DNA of 64,000 nt, from positions 1 through 64,000 of the forward strand of contig JAHUUK010000007.1 of the NCBI GenBank assembly GCA_019218375.1, read 5' to 3'. The number at the start of each line of letters is the position of its first letter. The stretch's first letter is position 1. Source of the stretch: Dermabacteraceae bacterium TAE3-ERU5. GTDB taxonomy: Bacteria; Actinomycetota; Actinomycetes; Actinomycetales; Dermabacteraceae. This document shows, piece after piece, positions 42,841-51,356 of the stretch. The notes under the pieces were generated by a model, which worked only from the letters and a program-made list of their open reading frames with translations, was not told the origin of the DNA and made no database searches. Both the position numbers and the translations under genes were made by a program.

Positions 42841-42859
42841 TTAGGCATTGCTAACCATA
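42841..42859 (-). promoter_or_regulatory. Candidate DtxR/IdeR iron box upstream of SIP gene
   Basis: Plus-strand TTAGGCATTGCTAACCATA agrees with the consensus TTAGGTTAGGCTAACCTAA at 13 of 19 positions. It also sits in a perfect 7-bp inverted repeat TGGTTAG/CTAACCA with a 6-base gap (42838-42857). Confidence 0.5.
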
Positions 42860-43065
42860 CTAATTGCCGGGTGTTCGCAGGGGGAGCCTTGAGTTTCTCC
42901 CTGTGAACGTGCGCACTTTATTTTTCTGGAACAGTTCTGATTACTGTCTGCATGTAAGCTGAGATTAAACAACTCTCTGGGTTGTAGAACTAATTGCCTC
43001 CTGCGCTGCGGGTTTAACAGCGTTGTGGCCGAGTGGGGCGCTAAACACTGTTAAGGAGAACTACT

Positions 43066-43722
43066 TTGTCTGAAGACAAGCTGAACGAGGTCGAAGGCGG
43101 CGTAAGCCGTCGTTCGATCGCTAAGGCCGCGGCCTGGGCCGTTCCCGCCGTTACCGTGATGGGTGCCGCCCCGAGCGCCGCCGTCAGCCCGGTCCCGAAC
43201 ACCATCCGCGGTATTAAGCCGACCCACATTGACGGGCGCCCCATCGGTTACCAGGCGACCGGCAAGCAGGGTGAGTTCAGCTTCCACCTGCCGAAGGAAG
43301 TAAACATCCCCCGCATGTGCTGGGAGGTCTCCATCGTTCCGGTCCCGAACAAGAAGGGACAGATCGATAAGAAGGAACGTCCCTTCCGCCTCGAGGACGT
43401 CGATGACAACGGCGGCAGCGCTAAGCAGCTGCACTGGACTCCTGAGAACGGTAAGAAGCTGGATCAGCTTGACTACAAGTACAACCCCTCCACCGGCGTG
43501 GAGACCATCAGCTTCTGCACCGAGCCTGTGGAGTCCGATGTGCGCAGTGGTACCCAGCGCATCACCTTCAAGATCTACACCGGTATCACCAACATCTTCG
43601 GCAACGGCCGCGCAGACAAGGTCATTGTCAAGGGCTGGGACAAGTCCGGCCAGGTAGTCGATTACGACTCCGTTGAGGCTTCTAACGCGCCTAACGACGA
43701 GAATTACGACGGCCGCGTCTGA
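43066..43722 (+). CDS. Tat-secreted protein of unknown function, paralogue A
   Basis: 218 aa from TTG 43066, preceded by AAGGAG with seven bases of spacing. A twin-arginine signal SRRSIAKAAAWAVPAVTVMG is followed by an AAPSAAVS region suited to cleavage. The mature part is rich in Lys, Asp and Asn and probably all-beta. A block FKIYTGITNIFGNGRADKVI is shared with the next gene (FKVYTGYTDIFNRRADKVVV). Both end DGRV. No known family is recognised. Two Cys (MCWEV and FCTEP) could pair outside the cell. It has its own terminator at 43742-43773. Confidence 0.72.
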   Translation: MSEDKLNEVEGGVSRRSIAKAAAWAVPAVTVMGAAPSAAVSPVPNTIRGIKPTHIDGRPIGYQATGKQGEFSFHLPKEVNIPRMCWEVSIVPVPNKKGQIDKKERPFRLEDVDDNGGSAKQLHWTPENGKKLDQLDYKYNPSTGVETISFCTEPVESDVRSGTQRITFKIYTGITNIFGNGRADKVIVKGWDKSGQVVDYDSVEASNAPNDENYDGRV

Positions 43723-43741
43723 TTCAACACTTGCCTGTCTT

Positions 43742-43774
43742 AAAGGGCGAGGGTCCTTTGGGCTCTCGCCCTTT
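43742..43774 (+). terminator. Terminator of Tat protein A
   Basis: AAAGGGCGAG (43742-43751) pairs with CTCGCCCTTT (43764-43773), followed by TT. Confidence 0.8.
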
Positions 43775-43909
43775 TTGGGCATTTTGGGGAAAAGTTCCCC
43801 AGAGTGTCTTGGTTTTGAACACGCATTAACGGGTGTCCGAAACCAAATCTTTTGGTAGTCGTACCCCGCATAGAGGCGCGGCTCTTGGATAGCGAAAGTA
43901 AGTACGATA

Positions 43910-44668
43910 ATGGATAGTGACAAGGTTGAGGGGCAGCCCCTGAGCCGTCGCGGACTCGCCAAGGCCGCCGCCTGGGGTGCTCCCGCAGTCGTGATGATGG
44001 GAGCCGCCCCCTGCGTGGGTGCGTCTACCGTCGATGTTCCCGAAAATCCCTTCGGCAAAGGCTGGATCTATGTTGACCAGCGCAATGTCGGCACCATTGC
44101 CGCTCTCGCGGAGGGCGACTTCCACTACCTGTTCCCGAGTAACGGTAAGAGCATTACCGTGCCGGAAATGGAGTGGACCGTTAAGGTAATCCCGGTACCT
44201 AACGACGAGGGCAAGCTAAACACCGCAAACCGTGAGGTCTACGTACAAGAGTACGTGACAAGCAATCTGGATAGCGCTGTGGCCTTTAACAAGACCACTC
44301 CCGTGAGCGGTTCCAACGGTAAGTTCATCCCCGGCAATATCAACGGTAAGAGGAACGCCGATGGTAGCTACACAGTCACCTTCACTACCCCGGAGGTAAC
44401 TGACTCCCGCGGAAACCAGGTGCGCAGTTACGGCTTCAAGGTTTACACGGGATATACCGATATCTTTAACCGTCGCGCCGACAAGGTCGTCGTAGAGGGC
44501 CGCCCCAAGAACGGGGTAAAGGGGCCCGACGGTAAACCGGTTTGCAAGCCGGGCACCCAGGAGCCGATGGACCTGCTGTGGGTTGATTACGACTCTGTCA
44601 GGGATGCCAGCCCCGACAAGCGTTTCGGTCAGCCCGGCTGGAGCTACGCTCAGGACGGCCGCGTCTGA
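43910..44668 (+). CDS. Tat-secreted protein of unknown function, paralogue B
   Basis: 252 aa. The signal LSRRGLAKAAAWGAPAVVMM is almost the same as in paralogue A, and the mature parts align along their length with a longer loop here (GVKGPDGKPVCKPGTQEP). Shared features are VxVIPVPNxxGxxN, the YTGxTxIF..RADKVxV core and the DGRV end. It is probably a duplicate of the previous gene that has since diverged. Function is unknown; a surface or cell-wall role is a guess. The ribosome site is weak (GAAAG). It converges on the carbamate kinase operon over a shared terminator. Confidence 0.72.
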   Translation: MDSDKVEGQPLSRRGLAKAAAWGAPAVVMMGAAPCVGASTVDVPENPFGKGWIYVDQRNVGTIAALAEGDFHYLFPSNGKSITVPEMEWTVKVIPVPNDEGKLNTANREVYVQEYVTSNLDSAVAFNKTTPVSGSNGKFIPGNINGKRNADGSYTVTFTTPEVTDSRGNQVRSYGFKVYTGYTDIFNRRADKVVVEGRPKNGVKGPDGKPVCKPGTQEPMDLLWVDYDSVRDASPDKRFGQPGWSYAQDGRV

Positions 44669-44696
44669 GTTAGTTCCCTGCCAAAAGGCATAAATG

Positions 44697-44733
44697 GAAG
44701 GGCCACCCCTAGCGAGGGGTGGCCCTTCTTTCT
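44697..44733. terminator. Bidirectional terminator between Tat protein B and arcC
   Basis: GAAGGGCCACCCCT pairs with AGGGGTGGCCCTTC around AGCG, followed by TTTCT. It closes both convergent units. Confidence 0.85.
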
Positions 44734-44749
44734 ATTTAGCTACGAACGA

Positions 44750-45685
44750 CTAGTTCAGCGTGATTCGCGTGCCCGTTTCGCCGCGCAGAGCCTGCGCCAG
44801 GCAATCGATGCTGGTAATCAGCGCCTCGCCGTTCGGGTTGTTCTCCACGAAGTTCAGCGCCGCCTCCATCTTCGGCAGCATCGAACCGGCGGGGAACTGG
44901 CCCTGCTCGATGTATTCCAGCGCCTCCGCGCGGGTCATGTGATCCACCCAGCGCTGGGTCGGCTTGCCGAAGTCCACGGCCACCTGCGGTACGCCCGTGA
45001 CCAGGAACAGCGAATCGGCCTTCAGCTCGTGCGCCAGCAGCGCCGAAGCCGCGTCCTTGTCGATCACGGCCTCCACCGTCTCCTCGCGGCCGTCCTTACG
45101 CACGGTCGGAATGCCGCCGCCGCCGCAAGCCAGCACGATGTGCCCGGCATCCATCAGGGTGCGCACGGAACGGAACTCGAGGATCTGCTGCGGCTTCGGG
45201 GAGGGCACCACCCAGCGGTAGCCACGACCCGAATCCTCGATCACGGTGCGGCCCTCGGCGCGCATCCGCTCCGCTTCTTCTTCCGACAGGAAGCGGCCGA
45301 CGGGCTTGGTCGGGTTCGCGAAAGCCGGGTCCTCGTGATCCACCAGGGTGTGGCTGATAACCGAGGTCACCTTGAAGAACTTGTTGCGCTTGAGGCAGAT
45401 GTTGCGCAGCGCGTAACGCAGCAGCGAACCGATCGAGCCTTCGCTCATCGCGCCGGTCGATGCCATCAGGATCTCCGAAATATCGGAATGCTTCTGGGCC
45501 AGATCCAGCATGCCCTCGTAGATCACGCCAACCTGCGGGCCGTTGCCGTAGGTGAGAACAACATCCATGCCCTCTTCGGCGAAGTCGATCACCGGCTCCA
45601 GCATTTCTTCCAGGGCGGAAGTGTCGTGCGGATTAACGGTGGGCAGGGCGTTACCGCCAACTGCGATAACCAGCGTCTTAGACAT
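44750..45685 (-). CDS. arcC: Carbamate kinase
   Basis: 311 aa, the normal length. It makes ATP from carbamoyl phosphate and ADP, releasing carbamate (ammonia and CO2). VIAVGGNAL at the start, TYGNGPQVG, the VISHTLVDHEDPAFANPTKP loop, VACGGGGIP-type LACGGGGIPTV and KDAASALLAHEL are all in place. ATG 45685 follows AAAGGAG at the right spacing; the frame upstream is read-through. It is the last gene of the carbamoyl operon, so its substrate should be supplied by the FdrA/DUF1116/DUF2877 system; no arginine deiminase genes are nearby. Confidence 0.94.
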   Translation of the reverse strand: MSKTLVIAVGGNALPTVNPHDTSALEEMLEPVIDFAEEGMDVVLTYGNGPQVGVIYEGMLDLAQKHSDISEILMASTGAMSEGSIGSLLRYALRNICLKRNKFFKVTSVISHTLVDHEDPAFANPTKPVGRFLSEEEAERMRAEGRTVIEDSGRGYRWVVPSPKPQQILEFRSVRTLMDAGHIVLACGGGGIPTVRKDGREETVEAVIDKDAASALLAHELKADSLFLVTGVPQVAVDFGKPTQRWVDHMTRAEALEYIEQGQFPAGSMLPKMEAALNFVENNPNGEALITSIDCLAQALRGETGTRITLN

Positions 45686-45718
45686 TGAAACTCCTTTGGA
45701 TATTAAGCGGTAATAATG

Positions 45719-45758
45719 GCCCGCCGCCCCGGCTGGATAGCAAGGCCGGGACGGCGGG
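45719..45758 (-). promoter_or_regulatory. Intra-operon hairpin before carbamate kinase
   Basis: CCCGCCGCCCCGGC pairs with GGCCGGGACGGCGGG with a bulge, between the DUF1116 stop and the arcC ribosome site. It could act as a partial terminator or protect the mRNA upstream. Confidence 0.5.
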
Positions 45759-45791
45759 GGTATGGGGGAGGTGAGGGGAAACCCGGCTACC

Positions 45792-47042
45792 TCACATCCC
45801 CAGCTCTTTCGCGTACTTCTCGGCGAATGCCTCGAGTGCTTTCTCGAAGCAGGCCAGCGGCGGGAACACGACGCCCGCCCCAACCTGGCCGACCCCCGGT
45901 TCGCGGTGCGCGATACCGGAGTTGATGTAGGGGCGAATACCCGTTTCGACCACGCTCACCATGTCCACACCCACCGGGATGCCCTGGAACCCGATGGTCG
46001 GGGCCTTGTAGGTCTGGGACTTGCCCTCGGTGATGGTGAACATGCTGCGTGTGATGTCGTAGGCCGCGTCGGAACCGTCCAGGCCCACGAACTGGGTGAC
46101 GGCGGGGGCGCAGGCCATGGCGACGCCGCCGAAACCGACGCATTCCACGATCGCGGAATCGCCGATGTCCGGGTTCGCGTCCTTCTCCGTGTAACCGGGG
46201 AAGTACAGGCCCTGCGGCATCTCCACCGGCGCCTCGAACCAGGTGTCACCGAGCGCCGCGATCTTGATGCCGAAGTTCGTGCCGTTACGGGACATGGCCG
46301 ACACCAGCGTGCAGTACTCGATGCCCTTGATCGGATCGATGCTCGCCTTCGCGGACGCCATCGCCAGGTTCAGGAAGAACTGGTCGTTGGTGTACAGGAA
46401 CGACGCGATTCGTTCGATCACGTCACCGTCGTGGCAGGTGCGCGCGATCGCGGGCATGATCTCCCGGAAGAACAGGGCCGACGCCGCGATGTTGCGCTGG
46501 TGCAGCTCGTCGCCCATCGCCAGGGCCTTCGCGATGATGACCCGCAGGTCGATCCCGCCCACCTGAGCGATGGCGCGCTTCACGACCGGCGCGAACTCGT
46601 CGGCCAACCAGCGCAGACGATCCAGTACCTCGGCGTCGTTAGCGCCGAAACGCATCACCTTGCCGATGCCCTCGTTAAAGGTCGAATAGGCGACGTTACC
46701 GAAAGCCTTGTTCTCCACCTTCACCAGGGGCATGGACGGCGAAACCATGCCGGTCATGGGGCCGACGATGTCCGCCGAATGGTTGTGCCGCAGCTCAACC
46801 CCGCCGGACTCTACCAGGGCGGCGGCGGCATCAAGATCGCTCGCCCAACCCTCGTAGACGCACACGCCGAGGATCGCGCCACGCAGCGGGCCGCACATGT
46901 CGGCCCAGGCCAGCGGCGGTCCCGCATGGTAGATGACGCGGTCCCCCGCCGGGAGGACGTCGCGTGCGTACACGACGTCCACCAGCGTAGGTTCCGCAGC
47001 GTTGATACGGGCAAGCGCCCGCTCGTTCGCCTCGCGAATCAT
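45792..47042 (-). CDS. DUF1116 protein, AllG-like subunit 1
   Basis: 416 aa. The family signature is seen in HAGPPLAWADMCGPLRGAI near residue 40, the GPMTGMVSPSMPLVKVENK block and AMGDELHQRN. As I recall, the E. coli homologue YlbE (AllG) is part of the oxamate carbamoyltransferase with FdrA (AllF) and YlbF (AllH). It starts five bases after the stop of the 59-aa FdrA C-terminal protein and is paralogous to the DUF1116 gene at 48837. Cytoplasmic. Confidence 0.85.
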   Translation of the reverse strand: MIREANERALARINAAEPTLVDVVYARDVLPAGDRVIYHAGPPLAWADMCGPLRGAILGVCVYEGWASDLDAAAALVESGGVELRHNHSADIVGPMTGMVSPSMPLVKVENKAFGNVAYSTFNEGIGKVMRFGANDAEVLDRLRWLADEFAPVVKRAIAQVGGIDLRVIIAKALAMGDELHQRNIAASALFFREIMPAIARTCHDGDVIERIASFLYTNDQFFLNLAMASAKASIDPIKGIEYCTLVSAMSRNGTNFGIKIAALGDTWFEAPVEMPQGLYFPGYTEKDANPDIGDSAIVECVGFGGVAMACAPAVTQFVGLDGSDAAYDITRSMFTITEGKSQTYKAPTIGFQGIPVGVDMVSVVETGIRPYINSGIAHREPGVGQVGAGVVFPPLACFEKALEAFAEKYAKELGM

Positions 47043-47044
47043 TT

Positions 47045-47224
47045 TCAGCCCAGCTCTTTCAGCCGCTCGATGATCTCGATCAGGCGCAGGTTGCCACCGG
47101 CCGGCGGACGCCAGTCGATGTGCACACCGGTTGCGCCCTGCATGTTCACGGCGTCGTTGAACACCTCGAGGCCGAGGTTAAGCACGGTCATGTTTTCCTG
47201 CTCAAATAGCGGAGTGGTTTCCAT
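47045..47224 (-). CDS. 59-aa protein equal to the C-terminal segment of FdrA
   Basis: ATG 47222-47224 to TGA 47045-47047, with AAAGG nine bases upstream. It contains NMTVLNLGLEVFNDAV, then a HIDWRPPAGGNLRLIEIIERL end. As I recall, E. coli FdrA (about 555 aa) finishes with a very similar stretch (an INIGL segment, then WSPVAGGN and a LLERL end). Here FdrA is about 516 aa and ends before that stretch. The gene lies between fdrA and DUF1116, in the place a fused tail would occupy. It is therefore probably a separately encoded subunit domain. Confidence 0.75.
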   Translation of the reverse strand: METTPLFEQENMTVLNLGLEVFNDAVNMQGATGVHIDWRPPAGGNLRLIEIIERLKELG

Positions 47225-47257
47225 GATGAATTACCTTTCTGCTGGCGTGAGCAGGGC

Positions 47258-48808
47258 TCACTTGACGACTGCGACGGCGGCGCGTGCGCAGTGCTCGTTC
47301 GTTTCGAATACGCGGATACCGGCCTCTTCCAGGATCTGCTCCTGGGCGCGGTAGTCCTGGTAGTCCTGGTAGGAACCGCAAATGTTGGCGAAGAACGCTA
47401 CCTCGCGGCCCACCTTCGCCAGTTCGGCGCGGGCCTCGCGGACCTCGTCGGCCAGGATCTTGCCGGCCTCATCGTGTGCGCCGTAGCCCGTCTCGATGTC
47501 GAGCACGATAACGGCGGTCTCCGGGTCGAGGGCCTCCTGCAGAAGACGCTCGCCGCGCAGCGACGGCTCGATCATCGGGTGCGGCTTGCCAACGGTGAAG
47601 GCGTCGTCGCCGAGGTCCAGCACGGTGTGGCCCTCGGAACGGGTGACGTCCTTCAGCGCGTAGTCGTAGTTCAGCGGTGCGTTCGAGAACGGCATGCCGA
47701 TCTCGTCGGCAATAATCAGCTGCGTCTCGTAGGAGAGCGTGCCGCCGCAGTACAGGCCGCGAATGTAGCGCTGGCCCTCGCTGAGGGCGGCGCGCGCCGC
47801 GGAAACGATTTCCTCGGTGTCCGCGCGGCCGGTGATCTGGCTGGCCTCGGCATCGCCCGCGGCCATATCCAGGCAGAGCTGCGCGGTGTCGGTCAGGGTG
47901 TGGCCGACCTTCGCTTCGGTGCCGCCGAGCAGGTTCGAATCGTCACCCAGCAGGCAAGCCACGACGGGCTTGCTGAGGGAATCGATCTTGCGGGCCAGCT
48001 TCTCCACCACGGCCGGGGCCGGAGGCTTGGAGACGATGGCGATGATGTCGGTCTGCGGATCCGCTTCGAGCATGTCGATCGCGTGCAGCATCATCTTGCC
48101 GCCGACGGCCTCCTTCAGGTCACGGCCACCGGTGCCGAGCGCCTGGCTGATGCCGCCGCCGAAGTTCGAAACCAGGGTCATGACTTCCTGCAGGCCGGTG
48201 CCGGACGCCGCCACGATGCCGACGTTGCCGCGCGAAACCTTGTTCGCGAAGCCCAGGCCGATGCCGTTTACGACGGCGGTGCCACAGTCGGGGCCCATCA
48301 TCAGCAGGCCCTTCTCGATGGCGAGGTCCTTCAGCTGGTTCTCGTTCTCGATGCTCATGTTGTCGGAGAACAGCAGCACGTTAACGCCGGCGTTGAGCAG
48401 GCGCTTCACCTCGATATGGGCCATGTTGCCGGGCAGGGAAACAACGGCCATCTGCGGCTCGGGGTATTCCTCCAGGGCCTGCGCGGTGGTGTCGAAAACG
48501 GTCTGCGCGCCGGACTTCGCGGCCTTCTGCGACTGCTTGGCTTCCAGGATCTCCATCGCGTGTGCGATAGCGGCATCCACGGTGGCTTCGTCGTCGGCTT
48601 TCACGGCGAAAACGAGGTCGTTCGGCGAAGCATCCTCGCCTTCCTGCGCGAGCAGACCCGAGTTGCGCATCAGGTCCTTGTTCATCTCGGAAGCCATCAT
48701 GACGGCGATGTTGTGCGAACCGCCGACCTCCGGCGCCACCTTGCTGGTGAGCAGCATCAGCGTGGCCGAGTCGTAGTACGAGTTCTTCTTGATTACGTTC
48801 TTGAGCAC
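47258..48808 (-). CDS. fdrA: FdrA-like (AllF-like) acyl-CoA-synthetase-fold protein
   Basis: 516 aa from GTG 48808 with AAGGAG upstream. The protein resembles the alpha and beta parts of succinyl-CoA synthetase. LLMMGPDCGTAVVNGIGLGF, the VGIVAASGTGLQEVM segment, ALGTGGRDLKEAVGG and GDDAFTVGKPHPMIEPSLR are FdrA features. It lacks the last 50-60 residues of the E. coli protein, which are encoded by the next small gene. Expected role: catalytic subunit of a carbamoyltransferase that releases carbamoyl phosphate from a carbamoylated acid such as carbamoyl-oxamate. Cytoplasmic. Confidence 0.88.
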   Translation of the reverse strand: MLKNVIKKNSYYDSATLMLLTSKVAPEVGGSHNIAVMMASEMNKDLMRNSGLLAQEGEDASPNDLVFAVKADDEATVDAAIAHAMEILEAKQSQKAAKSGAQTVFDTTAQALEEYPEPQMAVVSLPGNMAHIEVKRLLNAGVNVLLFSDNMSIENENQLKDLAIEKGLLMMGPDCGTAVVNGIGLGFANKVSRGNVGIVAASGTGLQEVMTLVSNFGGGISQALGTGGRDLKEAVGGKMMLHAIDMLEADPQTDIIAIVSKPPAPAVVEKLARKIDSLSKPVVACLLGDDSNLLGGTEAKVGHTLTDTAQLCLDMAAGDAEASQITGRADTEEIVSAARAALSEGQRYIRGLYCGGTLSYETQLIIADEIGMPFSNAPLNYDYALKDVTRSEGHTVLDLGDDAFTVGKPHPMIEPSLRGERLLQEALDPETAVIVLDIETGYGAHDEAGKILADEVREARAELAKVGREVAFFANICGSYQDYQDYRAQEQILEEAGIRVFETNEHCARAAVAVVK

Positions 48809-48836
48809 GATTACTCCTTAAACAGGCTGGTGAAGA

Positions 48837-50072
48837 TCAGATGCCGAGTTCTTCGGCGAGGGCGATGAGGGCGTCCTCGAACGGCTTGGCCGGAATGGTG
48901 GACATGCCCGCGCCGACCATGCCGACACCCGCCTTGTTGGAGGCGATGGCGGTGTTCAGGGTCGGGGTGATACCGGTTTCGACCACGAGCGCGGCATCGA
49001 TAGCGGTCGGGGCACCCTGGAAGTCCAGAATCGGAATCTGGTACTTCGGGTTCTCGGTCAGGCACACCCGGTACATGTTCTGGGTGGTCTTCCAGGCCAC
49101 ATCAACGCTGGACGCGCCGACGAAGCGCACGATGGCGGGAGCGGCCAGCATGGCGCAGCCGCCCAGGCCACCGACCTCCATGATCGCGGAGTCGCCCAGG
49201 TCCGGGTTCGCGTCGGCCTCGGTGCGGCCGGGGAAGTACAGGCCCTCAACCATCGGGGCCGGAGCGGTGAACCAGCGTCCCGGCAGGCCCGAGATGCGCA
49301 CGCCCACCTCGACGCCGTTACGGGCGATGGCGGTCACCACGGAGGAACCGGGAACGCCATCGGCGGCGTCGGCCATCAGCTTCATGGCGGGCATGGCCAG
49401 GTTCAGGAAGAACTGGTCATTGCCGACGGACATGAAACGCATGATGTCGGCGGTGTGCTCGCCCGCGTGCTCCGCGATGCCGGTGGTGAGGGTCTTGATG
49501 ATGAGCGCGGTGCAGGCGAGGTTACGCATGTGCAGTTCGTCGCCCATCGCCAGGCCCTGGCCGATCATCGGGGCCAGATCCAGGCCGCCCATTTCGCGCA
49601 GCACCTTCTGGAAGATCGGCTGCGCGACCTCCTCGATCCAGTCCAGGCGCTTCAGGGTCTTTTCCCCGTACTCACCGAAGCGCAGGCCCACGCCCTGGCC
49701 CTCGGAGATGTTGCAGAACGCGCGCTGGCCCGTGTTGCGGTCCTCCACTACCCAAACCGGCATGGAGTAGGTGGTCAGGCCGGTCATGGGGCCGACGGCG
49801 CCGTAGGTGTGGCAGGGGGAGAACTCGATGCCGCCGTTCAGCGCCAGCTGTTCGGCCTCCTCCGGGGTTTCGGCGAGTCGTTCGTGCAGGGCCGCGCAGA
49901 TCACGGCGCCCTTCATCGGTTCGCACATGTCGGCGAACGCGATCGGCGGGCCGGCGTGCAGGAACAGGTTCTTCTTCAGTTCGGGAATGGCCTCGTGGGC
50001 GGGGACGATGTCCACCAGCACCGGGTCCGAGGCGAGCATCTTCTCGACTGCAATACGGTTTGCTTCTCTCAT
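48837..50072 (-). CDS. DUF1116 protein, AllG-like subunit 2
   Basis: 411 aa. It shares with the other DUF1116 protein the HAGPPIAFADMCEPMKGAV block, GPMTGLTTYSMPVWVVED, LAMGDELHMRNLA and the GLYFPGRTEADANPDLGDSA segment. The ATG lies close behind the Nramp-like stop with GGAGG upstream. E. coli has one such subunit; two in one operon suggest either a heteromeric enzyme or two specificities. Confidence 0.85.
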   Translation of the reverse strand: MREANRIAVEKMLASDPVLVDIVPAHEAIPELKKNLFLHAGPPIAFADMCEPMKGAVICAALHERLAETPEEAEQLALNGGIEFSPCHTYGAVGPMTGLTTYSMPVWVVEDRNTGQRAFCNISEGQGVGLRFGEYGEKTLKRLDWIEEVAQPIFQKVLREMGGLDLAPMIGQGLAMGDELHMRNLACTALIIKTLTTGIAEHAGEHTADIMRFMSVGNDQFFLNLAMPAMKLMADAADGVPGSSVVTAIARNGVEVGVRISGLPGRWFTAPAPMVEGLYFPGRTEADANPDLGDSAIMEVGGLGGCAMLAAPAIVRFVGASSVDVAWKTTQNMYRVCLTENPKYQIPILDFQGAPTAIDAALVVETGITPTLNTAIASNKAGVGMVGAGMSTIPAKPFEDALIALAEELGI

Positions 50073-50079
50073 TGCTTAC

Positions 50080-51330
50080 TTAGCCTCCAATCAGCTTGGA
50101 AATGACGTTGTAGAGTCCCCAGAAGCCGAGGATGAACGAGAGCAGCACGGCCAGGCCGCCCACCACGTTCTGCCAGGGCTTGTTGACGTACTCCTTCATG
50201 ACCTTCGAGTTGTTGGCCGCGATGATCAGCAGCGCGGCGATGAACGGCAGGATGAACCCGGAGGTGGCCTGCGCGAAGATGATGATCTGGATCGGCTTGG
50301 CGCCGGAGATCGCGAGGAACGTGCCGAACGCGACCACTACCAGGCCGAGTCCGCGCAGGTAGGGGTTGGCGATGCCGCCCTCGGTGTGGAACACCTTGGA
50401 AAGGATCGCGCGCATCGAGAACGGCACGGCGATGGCCGACGACAGGCCGGCGGCGAACAGGCCGAGGTCACCCACGATGCGAGCCCAGGAACCGAGCACC
50501 GGCTCGAGCGACTTGGTGAACACCAGCGGGCTGTTTACCTGGGTGCCGGTGCCGTGCAGCACCTTAGCGGCCACCACGATGATCGACATGGTGATCATGC
50601 CGCCGATGATGATGTTGAACAGGATGTCGAAACGAGCGTCCTTGACGGCGGTCTTGACGTCCTTATCCTGGCCCCACTTCTCGCCCGAGGTGATGGAGTG
50701 CAGGACCAGGTTGATACCGATCAGGGTGGTGCCCACCAGGGCCAGGGCGCTAATTACGCTGCCTTCCGGCATCGACGGAATGACCATGCCGCCCAGGATG
50801 CCCGGGATCGACGGCAGCACCGCCACCATGGTGACGACGAAGAGGATCGCCATTGCGCTCACGAAGAACTGCATGATGCGGCTCAGCGCGGTGTAGGAAG
50901 TCATGAACACGGTAGCGGCAGCGATCGCGGCGGTGATGACCGCAGCGGCCCAGATCGGCATCGAGGTGATGTCGGCCAGGCCAGCGCTAGCGCCGACGAT
51001 GTTACCGGCCTCGAACGCGAAGCAGATCGCGAGGGTGCCAGCCACGATGATGGTCTGCACGAAGCGCTTCCAGATGATGCTGGAGGGGAACATGTCAATC
51101 GCGGCATCGATGACGTTCTTGCCGCCGGCGATACCGACGCGCGAGGACATCTCCATCAGCACCACCAGGGCGATTACCGCAAGCAGCAGCACCCACAGCA
51201 GGGCGTAGCTGAACTCGGTGCCGACCTTGGTGGCGGTAATAACGGTGCCGGGGCCGATGAACGCGCTGGTAATAATGGCCGCGGGGCCCATCTTTTGGAA
51301 TCTGGCCTTGAGGCCGCTTTGTTGTTGCAT
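50080..51330 (-). CDS. Nramp-fold transporter without metal-site motifs
   Basis: 416 aa with about eleven helices. The first helix has FIGPGTVITATKVG where metal-transporting Nramps have DPGN, and the sixth helix region GTTLIGINLVLHS lacks the MPH methionine motif. Both metal-binding signatures are therefore absent, as in Nramp relatives found next to 5-oxoprolinase genes. Its place inside the carbamoyl operon suggests uptake of an organic acid or amide. ATG 51330 has AAAGGAG upstream. Confidence 0.8.
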   Translation of the reverse strand: MQQQSGLKARFQKMGPAAIITSAFIGPGTVITATKVGTEFSYALLWVLLLAVIALVVLMEMSSRVGIAGGKNVIDAAIDMFPSSIIWKRFVQTIIVAGTLAICFAFEAGNIVGASAGLADITSMPIWAAAVITAAIAAATVFMTSYTALSRIMQFFVSAMAILFVVTMVAVLPSIPGILGGMVIPSMPEGSVISALALVGTTLIGINLVLHSITSGEKWGQDKDVKTAVKDARFDILFNIIIGGMITMSIIVVAAKVLHGTGTQVNSPLVFTKSLEPVLGSWARIVGDLGLFAAGLSSAIAVPFSMRAILSKVFHTEGGIANPYLRGLGLVVVAFGTFLAISGAKPIQIIIFAQATSGFILPFIAALLIIAANNSKVMKEYVNKPWQNVVGGLAVLLSFILGFWGLYNVISKLIGG

Positions 51331-51356
51331 GAGAACTCCTTTGTTGTTGAGTGCGG

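Noticed and set aside
42822-42848. Nine extra residues at the start of the SIP protein
   Set aside because: ATG 42848 lies inside the iron-box palindrome; ATG 42821 has AAAGGGAG upstream.
44750-45685. Arginine deiminase pathway
   Set aside because: Carbamate kinase is present, but no arcA, ornithine carbamoyltransferase or arginine/ornithine antiporter is in the neighbourhood.
50080-51330. Manganese transporter MntH
   Set aside because: DPGN and MPH motifs are missing and the gene lies in a carbamoyl operon.
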